From: Deltaproteobacteria bacterium RIFCSPHIGHO2_12_FULL_43_9
GTDB lineage: Bacteria > Bdellovibrionota > O2-12-FULL-43-9
Length of the DNA: 12,041 nucleotides
Assembly: GCA_001798265.1 (NCBI GenBank)
Contig: MGRR01000099.1
Coordinates: 1 to 12,041, forward strand
Direction: 5' to 3'
The translations under genes were made by a program, and so were the position numbers. This document shows, piece after piece, positions 1 to 6,813 of this stretch; the first letter of the stretch is position 1; each line of letters starts with the position of its first letter. The notes beneath the pieces are model-generated. The model was not told where the DNA came from and did not search any database. It saw only the letters and a program-made list of their open reading frames with translations.

Positions 1-19
1 GCTTCGCCTCGGGATGACA
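1..19. repeat. Edge of a dispersed repeat (partial)
   Basis: The first 19 bases end in CGGGATGACA, a 10-mer that also ends the right-hand hairpin of the repeat element at 10838-10847. The mgtE stop codon begins at the very next base. This looks like the tail of a REP-like or MITE-like repeat inserted just downstream of mgtE, but most of it lies outside the window, so the family assignment is only suggestive. Confidence 0.35.
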
Positions 20-1384
20 TTATACCAAATACTTCAACAGCAATGTCGCAATACCAAGAAATGTTAAGAATCCGAAGACATCGGTAAATGTAGTCATTAT
101 TACTCCACCCCCAATTGCTGGATCCTGTTTCAGCGTCCGAAGCAAAAGTGGAATAGCAGTACCCGTAAAACCCGCGATCATCATATTGAGAATCATCGCA
201 ACAAAAAGCACAAACCCCAGCCATGGGTTTCCTTTCCAGATCCAAACCACACCGGCGGTGATTAAACCGGTAATTGCCCCAATTGAAATTCCAACAAATA
301 TCTCCTTTAATATCGCCCTGTATGCCTGCGTAAAAGCGAATTCTCCCAATGCGAGTCCCCTTGTAACAACGGTTAAGGTTTGTGTTCCTCCGTTTCCACC
401 CATTCCAGCAACAATGGGCATAAAAGTTGCCAGAGCAACAACCTTCTCAATGGAATTTTCGAATAAACCAACAACCCAGGATGCCAAAAATACCGTTGCC
501 AGATTGATGACCATCCATGGAAGTCTTTTAACAATGGACTCAAGTGGAGTGCTAAAGACCCTATCCTCAATTGATAGACCAAACATCTGATAAATATCCT
601 TGGTTGCCTCCTCATTAATAATATCAATAACGTCATCCACCCTTATCATCCCGACAAGTTTCCCATCATTATTTACAACGGGAAGTCCAAGATAGTGGTA
701 GTCAGCAACAAGTTTTGCGGCAATGTCAGCATCATCGGTATCCCTGACCACAACAGGCGTCTTCGTCATTATATCCTGAAGCCTGACTTCGGAAGGTGAT
801 GAAACAAGTTGTCTCATTGAAACAACACCCAGTAGATGCTGTGTTTCATCTATAACGTAAATATAAAATATCTGCTCCTCAGAAACCTGAGCCCTGACCC
901 GCGCGATCGCATCATCAGTCGAAACAGTTGGACCAATAGCAAAGAAATCCGGATCCATTCTTCTTCCAACTGAATGTTTAGAATATTGTTGCAACCGTTT
1001 AAACTGCTGGAGCCTCCCTGCGGGAAGCGCGCTGTCAACCTCCAAGCGAAATTCTTCCGGAACCTCCTGATAAATATCGAAAGCATCATCGACTTCAACG
1101 GACTGTAAAAGGGTTAAAATTCTTGGAATAGATAACTCGCCTAGCAAATCAGCCAAAAGTTTGTCTGGCATCTCGGCAAAAATATCTGCCGCGCGTTTAC
1201 TTGAAAAGATTACCTGAAGTAAGAGGGCTTTTGCCTCCTCATCCAGGGTGGTCAACATTGGCGCGATATCGGCACCCGCCACCCCCTCCATCACCTTCGC
1301 AACATTTTCAAATTCATGCGCCTCCAGGGCAGCCCTTAAGGCGTCAATTTTCACCTTTTTTCGTCTGACGGGAAGAGCCATCAT
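20..1384 (-). CDS. mgtE: Magnesium transporter MgtE
   Basis: Inner-membrane Mg2+ channel/transporter, 454 aa from the chosen start, which is the usual MgtE length. The order is an N-terminal MgtE helical domain (about 15-125), a pair of CBS domains that sense cytoplasmic Mg2+ (about 140-265), a connecting helix, and a C-terminal membrane domain of about five helices (about 295-454). The hallmark GMGGNGGTQ pore-region motif is present, as is the conserved Asp in TTFTDVFGF, which lines the ion path in characterised MgtE. The frame is open further upstream to a TTG at 1447, but ATG-ATG at 1384/1381 preceded by GGTGA fits the family length better, and the TTG falls inside a possible -35 (TTGTCA, 1442-1447, with TAAAGC at 1419-1424). 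I see no M-box-like leader; only about 130 bp separate it from the tRNA. Confidence 0.95.
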   Translation of the reverse strand: MMALPVRRKKVKIDALRAALEAHEFENVAKVMEGVAGADIAPMLTTLDEEAKALLLQVIFSSKRAADIFAEMPDKLLADLLGELSIPRILTLLQSVEVDDAFDIYQEVPEEFRLEVDSALPAGRLQQFKRLQQYSKHSVGRRMDPDFFAIGPTVSTDDAIARVRAQVSEEQIFYIYVIDETQHLLGVVSMRQLVSSPSEVRLQDIMTKTPVVVRDTDDADIAAKLVADYHYLGLPVVNNDGKLVGMIRVDDVIDIINEEATKDIYQMFGLSIEDRVFSTPLESIVKRLPWMVINLATVFLASWVVGLFENSIEKVVALATFMPIVAGMGGNGGTQTLTVVTRGLALGEFAFTQAYRAILKEIFVGISIGAITGLITAGVVWIWKGNPWLGFVLFVAMILNMMIAGFTGTAIPLLLRTLKQDPAIGGGVIMTTFTDVFGFLTFLGIATLLLKYLV

Positions 1385-1459
1385 AGCTGTTTCACCAGGA
1401 TAAAAACACCAAAGGTTAGCTTTATCATTGGAATAAAAAGGTGACAACCAATTTCGGGA

Positions 1460-1487
1460 TTGATTGACAAGAAATAACCGCTATAAT
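1460..1487 (+). promoter_or_regulatory. Promoter of tRNA-Phe
   Basis: A perfect -10 TATAAT at 1482-1487 lies 31 bp before the tRNA 5' end. A -35-like TTGATT at 1460-1465 is separated from it by 16 bp. A better-looking TTGACA at 1464-1469 leaves only a 12-bp spacer and is therefore probably not the -35 used. Transcription would start near 1494. Confidence 0.55.
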
Positions 1488-1518
1488 ACCTACTTTCAAC
1501 CAACCGGCTATTTTTGCT

Positions 1519-1594
1519 GCCCCGGTAGCTCAGTCGGTAGAGCAGGGGACTGAAAATCCCCGTGTCGGCGGTTCAATTCCGTCCTGGGGCACCA
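1519..1594 (+). tRNA. tRNA-Phe (GAA)
   Basis: A complete 76-nt cloverleaf with encoded CCA. The acceptor stem GCCCCGG (1519-1525) pairs with CTGGGGC (1584-1590) with one G-U. The D arm GCTC/GAGC is at 1528-1543. The anticodon stem is GGGGA/TCCCC (1545-1549 and 1557-1561) with loop CTGAAAA and anticodon GAA at 1552-1554. The T arm carries TTCAATTC. The discriminator is A1591 and CCA occupies 1592-1594. No terminator fits after it, because the stop codon of a convergent gene begins four bases downstream. Confidence 0.97.
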
Positions 1595-1597
1595 AAA

Positions 1598-2035
1598 TCA
1601 ATAATCTGTATTATAAAAGTAGTTAACCGTGGAAATTAATTCTTTGTTTTCGTCTCCTGAGAAAACTAAAATTTCACATCCACCAGTGTCAGCTTCAACC
1701 ACGGTTCCTATCGTCAAGACGTAATACAACTCAAACGTATCACCCGTTTCGCTCCACTCTTTTGATAAAACAAAAGATCTCTCCTGAAGCGCGCAGTCGG
1801 CAGAATTCTTTTGTATCTGAATCTCCGGAAACTGAATGGAGCCACCTTCCCGTACTAATACCCTTACTTTCAAACCGAACTCGTTTCCGGTGCCTTCAAC
1901 ATCTATCTCTGCCCTGTCCGCAGCCACATTTATCCAGCCTGAGGAATCCTCAACCGCAACCGCATAAACGGATGGAGCAGCAACGCTTGTTATTACAAAG
2001 AAAGATAGAATTATTAATTTGGAAAAACTACCCAT
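1598..2035 (-). CDS. Small secreted protein of unknown function
   Basis: 145 aa. The start ATG is supported by AAGGAG about 7 nt upstream. The N-terminus is a classical Sec signal peptide: basic Lys6, a hydrophobic core, and a likely cleavage after VYA near residue 25. The mature part of about 120 aa is acidic with alternating hydrophobic residues, as in a beta-sandwich, and carries two cysteines (in SADCALQ and TGGCEIL) that could form a disulfide in the periplasm. It lacks a lipobox Cys, transmembrane helices and any catalytic motif I recognise. The stop codon is almost flush with the convergent tRNA-Phe. A 16-bp perfect palindrome 30 bp upstream of the start may regulate it. Confidence 0.75.
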   Translation of the reverse strand: MGSFSKLIILSFFVITSVAAPSVYAVAVEDSSGWINVAADRAEIDVEGTGNEFGLKVRVLVREGGSIQFPEIQIQKNSADCALQERSFVLSKEWSETGDTFELYYVLTIGTVVEADTGGCEILVFSGDENKELISTVNYFYNTDY

Positions 2036-2064
2036 GTAAAACTCCTTTTAAAAACTAACTACTA

Positions 2065-2080
2065 TTACCAAAATTGGTAA
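2065..2080. promoter_or_regulatory. Palindrome upstream of the secreted-protein gene (candidate operator)
   Basis: TTACCAAAATTGGTAA has perfect 7-bp arms around an AA centre, 30 bp upstream of the ATG at 2035. Its size and position suit a dimeric repressor or activator site. No T-run follows on either strand, so it does not look like a terminator for the upstream enzyme gene. I could not place a convincing promoter around it. Confidence 0.35.
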
Positions 2081-2150
2081 GTCTTGATGACAAATATTAT
2101 ATAATGTGTCAATAAGATTATTGTTATATTCTTAAAAGCGAGAAAAATGC

Positions 2151-3209
2151 TTATAGAGTAGTCATGGATCTAATCCCATGAGGACGATTTTCCTTGGCTA
2201 CATTCGATGTAACAACGACAAATTGACACTCCCGAAGTTCATCGAAATTAGAGGCATTGCCGTAACTCATTCCAGATCTAATACCACCAACGAGTTGATT
2301 GATAATTGGAGTAATCGACCCCTTATACTCTACTATGGTCTCTACACCCTCGGGAGCCATCTCTTCGGGGACCTTTTCCATCATCTGCTCACGCGCGGCA
2401 GTACTTGCCATTCCCCGATATATCTTACATTTTTTTCCACCGGGAAGGGCTACGATTTTCCCTGGGGTCTCTTTTGTCGCAGCCGCAAGGTTTCCAATCA
2501 TCGCACTCTGTGCGCCAGCAACAATTGCCTTAATTATGTCCCCAGCAAATCTAATTCCACCATCGGAGATAATAGGAACATTTGCCTCTCTGGCAATCTG
2601 GTTACACTCGATGACGGACGTAAGTTGAGGAATACCGAACCCCGTAACCAGTCTTGTTGTGCACATTGAACCGCCACCAATGCCTACCTTTATTGCGTCG
2701 GCTCCCGCCCGTACCAATTCTACTGTCCCCTCGGGGGTGGCAACGTTTCCCGCAATTACATCAACCTCCGGGAAATTTGTTTTTAGATAATCGATGACCG
2801 TCAACATTGAATTAGAGTGTCCATGGGCGATGTCAATTGTAACGACATTGGCGCCCGCCTCTATAATCGCAGGGGCTCTATCCTCATAATCCTTTACACC
2901 TATGGAGGCCGCGATCGTCTCCATTCCGGGCTCCATCTTTTTTGCCAGTAGAATTTCATCAACCTCGTGCTGGATGGTGCAATTTCTATGAATGATCCCA
3001 CAACCACCAAGGCGATACATCGCAACCATCATCTCTGATTCTGTCACTGTATCCATATTGGCCGTAATAATCGGGATTTTTATTTTATGTCTTCGTGTGA
3101 ACCTGGTTTCGGTATTGATATTGAACCTGCTCGGAAGACTTTTCCTCGGATATACGAGAACATCGTCGAAGGTAAGTCCATGTTTCCACTGGCTGTAAAA
3201 TTTATCCAA
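2151..3209 (-). CDS. CBS-less IMP dehydrogenase/GMP reductase-family enzyme (GMP reductase more likely)
   Basis: 352-aa TIM-barrel purine nucleotide enzyme. GLTFDDVLVYP at the N-terminus, ITANMDTV, the NAD(P)-binding VVTIDIAHGH, the catalytic loop with Cys in SMCTTR, ISDGGIR, the phosphate-binding IYRGMAS and IRSGMSYGNAS identify the IMPDH/GMPR family. The two CBS domains of typical IMPDH (near 480-500 aa) are absent, and the length matches GMP reductases (about 345 aa). The Arg-Tyr dyad of the IMPDH flap is not seen: the flap reads ASTAAREQMMEK and is short. That argues for GMP-to-IMP reduction, whereas APEGVE and the C-terminal HGI look IMPDH-like. The catalytic loop has GGGS where GPGS is usual. 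The start is TTG, supported by AGGAGT five bases upstream and by family alignment; no ATG lies nearby. The barrel gene ends 16 bp upstream, so co-transcription is likely. Confidence 0.85.
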   Translation of the reverse strand: MDKFYSQWKHGLTFDDVLVYPRKSLPSRFNINTETRFTRRHKIKIPIITANMDTVTESEMMVAMYRLGGCGIIHRNCTIQHEVDEILLAKKMEPGMETIAASIGVKDYEDRAPAIIEAGANVVTIDIAHGHSNSMLTVIDYLKTNFPEVDVIAGNVATPEGTVELVRAGADAIKVGIGGGSMCTTRLVTGFGIPQLTSVIECNQIAREANVPIISDGGIRFAGDIIKAIVAGAQSAMIGNLAAATKETPGKIVALPGGKKCKIYRGMASTAAREQMMEKVPEEMAPEGVETIVEYKGSITPIINQLVGGIRSGMSYGNASNFDELRECQFVVVTSNVAKENRPHGIRSMTTL

Positions 3210-3225
3210 AATTGACTCCTGTTAT

Positions 3226-3822
3226 TTAGAATTGTCTGCCAATTGATAAACCCGCCCAGGGGGCTAATGTTTCACTCCCCATAAAATACAAACCGTATCC
3301 GGTAGCACGAATCAGCCAATCCCCAACAAATCTATATTCTAGACCAACCCCACCCATTAACGCCGGACCCTGATAAAGTATCCGTCCAAAATCTGCCCTG
3401 CTTCTATTAATCCACCCCTGAATAAATGTTCTTCCCGGCTCCTCTTTTCTACCTTCACCAAACCCCATTTGAAAATCAAAACCCCCGGTCAAATATGGCC
3501 TAAGCTGTCCAGACCATGGTGTTATAACAAAATATACGGGAACAGATATAATACCTGTTTTATAATAAGAACCCGTTCTTAAAGACTCAGCCGGATTCAA
3601 GCCTAGACCGAATCCAAATGTATAAAAATCAGACAAGGCCCGCTCATAGTTAATTGTTCCTATAGCAAGTGAGCCCTTTCCAAGTCCCTCAACTACAAAT
3701 CGATTCTTATAAATCAATTCAGGCGTAGTTTCACTTTTGACAATCGCAGTTTCAGTCCCTGCAAATGAATTACCCGGAAAAACGCAACATATTAAAAAAC
3801 AACTTATAAGGAAGAACCTCAT
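3226..3822 (-). CDS. Putative outer-membrane beta-barrel protein
   Basis: 198 aa. A Sec signal peptide (Arg2, hydrophobic core, cleavage after SFA near residue 21) is followed by repeated short amphipathic strands rich in Gly, Tyr and Phe, such as FYTFGFGLGL, LRPYLTGGFDFQMGFG and WLIRATGYGLYFMG. The chain ends in a strand terminating with Phe (LSIGRQF), the typical C-terminal signal recognised by the BAM complex. About eight strands would fit, similar in size to OmpA/OmpX/OmpW-type barrels, but I cannot assign a subfamily or function. The ribosome site is weak (GGGGGTAT upstream). The gene is first of a probable two-gene unit with the IMPDH/GMPR-family enzyme and is divergent from the aldo/keto reductase. 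Confidence 0.7.
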   Translation of the reverse strand: MRFFLISCFLICCVFPGNSFAGTETAIVKSETTPELIYKNRFVVEGLGKGSLAIGTINYERALSDFYTFGFGLGLNPAESLRTGSYYKTGIISVPVYFVITPWSGQLRPYLTGGFDFQMGFGEGRKEEPGRTFIQGWINRSRADFGRILYQGPALMGGVGLEYRFVGDWLIRATGYGLYFMGSETLAPWAGLSIGRQF

Positions 3823-3856
3823 TCTGCCAATACCCCCAACCTTTCATCAACCCCCA

Positions 3857-3885
3857 ATGAAATCGACAAATCAATGTAACGTCAA
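3857..3885 (-). promoter_or_regulatory. Possible promoter of the barrel gene
   Basis: On the minus strand TTGACG (3880-3885) is followed after 17 bp by TTTCAT (3857-3862), a 4/6 match to the -10. This would give a leader of about 27 nt before the ATG at 3822. It is weak evidence, based only on element matches and spacing. Confidence 0.3.
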
Positions 3886-3887
3886 GA

Positions 3888-3917
3888 TTCCATTAAATCA
3901 ATCACTCATGCTACAAT
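3888..3917 (+). promoter_or_regulatory. Possible promoter of the aldo/keto reductase gene
   Basis: A good -10 TACAAT at 3912-3917 is preceded at 18 bp by a poor -35, TTCCAT (3888-3893). The start of transcription would be near 3924, about 18 nt before the ATG at 3942, leaving room for the AAAGGAG ribosome site. Confidence 0.35.
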
Positions 3918-3941
3918 TAAAACTTGGTAAAAGGAGAACAT

Positions 3942-5039
3942 ATGTCCAATTTCGCAACAAGGGATGGAACAACCAGTTACAGAGAGCGTTTTAATTACCT
4001 CCCCGATTCACATTTTCATAATTTCCGGGGGCTCACGCTCTCATCTATTGGCCTGGGTACCTATCTTGGCAACCCCGATGACACCACAGACCAAAAATAC
4101 ACAGCAGCAATAAAATTAGCCGTTTCCCTTGGCTGCAACGTAATTGACTCGGCAATCAATTACAGGTTTCAAAGAAGTGAACGATCAATTGGTAAAGCCA
4201 TCTCTTTACTACTGACGAACAACTTTAAACGAAGTGAAATCTTTCTCTCCACAAAAGGGGGATTCCTATCCTTTGACACTAAAGGCGAGATCCATCCAAG
4301 GGAGTGGTTCAAAAATGAGTTTGTCAGCAGGAATCTATGCAAGCCTGAGGAGTTGGTTGCAAGCTGTCACTGCATCAGCCCGGGATACATAAAGGCCGAG
4401 ATTGAGCAGAGCCTGAAAAACCTAGGGGTGAAGGGGATAGATCTCTATTATCTACACAATCCGGAAATCCAGTTAATGGAGGTAAACAAAAGCGAATTTG
4501 AGGAGAGATTAAAACTGGCCTTCTCGGCCCTTGAGGAATCAGTATCAGAGAAAAAGATTCAATTTTATGGAATTGCCACATGGGAAGGGCTACTGGTTGA
4601 TTCCAAATCGAAGGAATTTGTTAGCCTTGAAGATATTGTGAAATTGGCAAAAGAGATTGCTGGAGAAAATCACCATTTTAAAGCGATACAGCTTCCATAT
4701 TCATTGGCCACGCCAGACGCATTTTTAAAAACAAACCAACCTCAAGAAGGAAAACTCTTCTCCGCAATAAATCTCGCATCTAATCTCGGGCTCGGCGTCT
4801 TTTGTTCCGCCTCTCTAATGCAGGGACAGATTATAGGGTATTTAACTGACTCATTAAGACAAAAGTTCCAGGAAAAATTAAAGACAGATGCCCAACTTGG
4901 ACTTCAATTTGTAAGATCAACCCCTGGTGTTACAACCGCGCTGGTCGGGATGAAACAGCTTGAACATGTAAAAGAGAATCTTGCCACAGCAAACATAGAA
5001 ACCATGAACACCAAAAATTTCAATGAGATATTTGAATAA
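3942..5039 (+). CDS. Aldo/keto reductase family protein
   Basis: 365-aa NAD(P)H-dependent oxidoreductase of the AKR superfamily, a cytoplasmic TIM barrel that reduces aldehydes or ketones; the natural substrate cannot be read from the sequence. The catalytic tetrad is complete: Asp69 and Tyr74 in DSAINY, Lys105 in STKGG, and His172 in YYLHNPE. The N-terminal LSSIGLGTYLG is the usual first-strand motif, and the C-terminal region (RSTPGVTTALVGMK) is the cofactor-binding segment. The start at 3942 is chosen because AAAAGGAG ends five bases before it; an in-frame TTG at 3924 overlaps that ribosome site and is unlikely. An insert between the Lys and His strands (about residues 108-148, with two Cys in SCHC) makes it slightly longer than a typical AKR. 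It appears monocistronic. Confidence 0.93.
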   Translation: MSNFATRDGTTSYRERFNYLPDSHFHNFRGLTLSSIGLGTYLGNPDDTTDQKYTAAIKLAVSLGCNVIDSAINYRFQRSERSIGKAISLLLTNNFKRSEIFLSTKGGFLSFDTKGEIHPREWFKNEFVSRNLCKPEELVASCHCISPGYIKAEIEQSLKNLGVKGIDLYYLHNPEIQLMEVNKSEFEERLKLAFSALEESVSEKKIQFYGIATWEGLLVDSKSKEFVSLEDIVKLAKEIAGENHHFKAIQLPYSLATPDAFLKTNQPQEGKLFSAINLASNLGLGVFCSASLMQGQIIGYLTDSLRQKFQEKLKTDAQLGLQFVRSTPGVTTALVGMKQLEHVKENLATANIETMNTKNFNEIFE

Positions 5040-5256
5040 ACTATTTGGTTTTATCCAGTCAGTAATATGAAAAAGTGGCCTTCTTCCGGTAAACCAACGC
5101 ACACATCAAGCCTCTTGGCTTAACCCACAAAGAGTTCCTTTACCCTCAGTTCAGGATGCCATGATTGCGAAGGATCTCCCTAAGTTTGGTAACAATACAT
5201 TTAATGTACAAGTTCCTATATTGACTGCACAAAATGACAATTGCCGCTACAATCAT
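5040..5256. other. Intergenic stretch before AbiE locus 1
   Basis: No convincing gene is present. The plus-strand frame from 5071 to 5286 is open for 71 codons without a plausible start. It contains a THQASWLN segment faintly like the HxSWLN motif of IS630-type transposases, but the surroundings do not support a match. Small inverted repeats are AAGCC-TCTT-GGCTT (5108-5121) and TACATT-T-AATGTA (5196-5208); neither is followed by a T-run. It could be decayed coding sequence next to the acquired toxin-antitoxin module. Confidence 0.3.
5226..5253 (+). promoter_or_regulatory. Candidate promoter of AbiE locus 1
   Basis: A -10 of TACAAT (5248-5253) lies 16 bp after TGCACA (5226-5231), a 4/6 match to the -35. 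Transcription would start near 5260, inside the large inverted repeat, giving a leader of about 34 nt. This arrangement would let a protein bound at the repeat block initiation. Confidence 0.42.
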
Positions 5257-5290
5257 TGCATCAATTTATCGTTTATGATAAATTGATGCA
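5257..5290. promoter_or_regulatory. 34-bp inverted repeat, probable AbiEi operator 1
   Basis: Perfect 14-bp arms, TGCATCAATTTATC (5257-5270) and GATAAATTGATGCA (5277-5290), flank a 6-bp centre GTTTAT. The repeat ends three bases before the AbiEi start codon and overlaps the predicted transcription start. Known AbiEi antitoxins repress their own operon by binding inverted repeats in the promoter, so this is very likely the autoregulatory site. In RNA it would also fold into a hairpin that covers the region where a Shine-Dalgarno site should be; none is visible. Confidence 0.7.
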
Positions 5291-5293
5291 TAT

Positions 5294-5926
5294 ATGACAT
5301 TTAAAGATATTATTAAGAAGGCTTCCAATATACCACTTTTTACCATTGGTTTACTTGCGGCAGGAGAGAATGTTGCACAGGTTAGACTACAGGTAGCACG
5401 CTGGGTTAAGGATGGGCGATTAATTAAACTCCATAAAGGATTATATCAATTAGCGGATCCATACATCAAAATAATTCCGGAAAAGTTTACAATTGCCAAT
5501 AAAATTAAATCTCATTCGTATGTTAGTCTTCAATCAGCACTCGCATATCATGACATGATTCCAGAGTATGTAGCAGAGGTGACTTCTGTTACTGCGGGGA
5601 GACCTCAAACAATTGAAACTCCAGTTGGACGATTTAGTTACAGACATATTAAAAAAAACTTATTTAACGGATTCAGATTAACAGAGCTCTCATCTGGCCA
5701 ATATGCTTTTATTGCAGTGCCAGAAAAAGCCCTTCTGGATCTTGTATATTTAAATGCCCATGGTGAGAGTGAAGCATATTTAGAAGAATTACGCTTACAG
5801 AATCTGGATAAGATTAATAAAAAAATATTGCGAAAAATCGCACTTGAATCAGGGATTCCAAAACTTAAACGCGCATTCAGTATTATTGAAAAAATTATTG
5901 GGCGGGATAAGGGGATTGAATTATGA
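5294..5926 (+). CDS. Type IV antitoxin, AbiEi family (locus 1)
   Basis: 210-aa antitoxin and transcriptional autorepressor of an AbiE abortive-infection/toxin-antitoxin pair. An N-terminal winged-helix region (about 1-55, with VARWVKDGRLIKLHKGLYQL typical of the recognition helix and wing) is followed by the AbiEi core: the SLQSALAYHDMIPE motif (78-91), TSVTAGRPQTIETPVGRFSY (97-116) and VPEKALLDLVYL (142-153). In this family the C-terminal domain neutralises the toxin without forming a stable complex, which defines type IV. The start ATG lies directly after the 34-bp inverted repeat. The stop codon overlaps the toxin start as ATGA, implying translational coupling. It is a distant paralogue of the antitoxin at 11002-11619, with the same motif order. 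Confidence 0.88.
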   Translation: MTFKDIIKKASNIPLFTIGLLAAGENVAQVRLQVARWVKDGRLIKLHKGLYQLADPYIKIIPEKFTIANKIKSHSYVSLQSALAYHDMIPEYVAEVTSVTAGRPQTIETPVGRFSYRHIKKNLFNGFRLTELSSGQYAFIAVPEKALLDLVYLNAHGESEAYLEELRLQNLDKINKKILRKIALESGIPKLKRAFSIIEKIIGRDKGIEL

Positions 5927-6729
5927 AAGATTATATTAAGGAACAGATCGCCAAAGTGTCAGATGCAAATATGGCGAGATGTATTGTCAGGGAATATTTA
6001 CAGGCACGTATTTTAGAATCGTTTCAGGAGAGCGGCGCTTTTACAAGCTGGGCATTTGTGGGTGGAACCTCACTGAGATTTCTGTACAGAATGCCACGCT
6101 ATTCCGAGGATTTGGATTTCTCACTTAAGGCTGTTGGAATTGAGGATAATTTTAGAATATTCCTAAAGAAAGCAATTAAAGATTTCGAGAGTGAAAACTA
6201 TAATGTTTCAGCAAAATTAAACGAATTGAACAACGTCAAATCTTCGTTTATTAAATTTAGTGGTTTGCTTTATGAAATGGGCCTCTCCCCACATCAACCA
6301 GAAACAATTTCAATAAAAATAGAAATCGATATAAATCCACCGGACGGCGCTAAATTTGAAACCACCATTGTTCGTCGACATATTCTATTAAATCTTTTGC
6401 ACTATGACAAAAGTTCTTTGTTTGCCGGAAAATTACATGCTTTTTTTAGCCGAAAGTACGTAAAGGGTAGGGATATCTACGATTTATTGTGGTACCTATC
6501 AGAAAAAGGATGGCCTAGCCCTAATTTGATTTTACTCAATAATGCATTAAAACAGACGGGCTGGGTAGGACCTCAAATAACTGAGAAGAACTGGCGATCT
6601 GAGATTGCTCGGAAAGTTAAAACATTAGACTGGACCAAGGTTCTGGCTGATGTAGGACCATTTTTAGAAAAAACCAAAGATATAGATTTGCTTACTAAAG
6701 AAAATCTTTTATCACTATTAAAAGAGTGA
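5923..6729 (+). CDS. AbiEii/AbiGii-family nucleotidyltransferase toxin (locus 1)
   Basis: 268-aa toxin partner, a DNA polymerase beta-fold nucleotidyltransferase. Motif I is GGTS at 47-50; SEDLDF (61-66) supplies the metal-binding acidic pair Asp63/Asp65; IKIEIDINPP (131-140) supplies a third acidic residue, Asp136. The family-specific KLHAFFSRKYVKGRDIYDL (170-188) contains the conserved Lys and the GRDxxD motif. Family members use NTPs, and relatives such as MenT transfer nucleotides to tRNA acceptor ends; the target here is unknown. All key residues are intact, so the gene should be functional. It overlaps the antitoxin by 4 nt. No terminator is visible in the 84 bp before the convergent threonine dehydratase gene. 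Confidence 0.9.
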   Translation: MKDYIKEQIAKVSDANMARCIVREYLQARILESFQESGAFTSWAFVGGTSLRFLYRMPRYSEDLDFSLKAVGIEDNFRIFLKKAIKDFESENYNVSAKLNELNNVKSSFIKFSGLLYEMGLSPHQPETISIKIEIDINPPDGAKFETTIVRRHILLNLLHYDKSSLFAGKLHAFFSRKYVKGRDIYDLLWYLSEKGWPSPNLILLNNALKQTGWVGPQITEKNWRSEIARKVKTLDWTKVLADVGPFLEKTKDIDLLTKENLLSLLKE

Positions 6730-6813
6730 GGCCCGTAAACGTCCACAATATTCTTCGCTGGTTCAGATTAGGTGAGGAAGTTATTCCAAATTCCGTATCA
6801 GAAATTAAATTTT

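Noticed and set aside
1385..1447. TTG start of mgtE at 1447
   Set aside because: The extra 21 residues are not typical of MgtE, and the ATG at 1384 yields the usual 454 aa with an acceptable ribosome site.
1464..1487. TTGACA as the -35 of the tRNA-Phe promoter
   Set aside because: Its spacer to TATAAT is only 12 bp; TTGATT at 1460-1465 with a 16-bp spacer is more plausible.
5071..5286. Small gene or IS630 transposase fragment upstream of AbiE locus 1
   Set aside because: THQASWLN is only a faint motif match; the following residues do not continue the family pattern, there is no start, and the frame ends inside the operator repeat.
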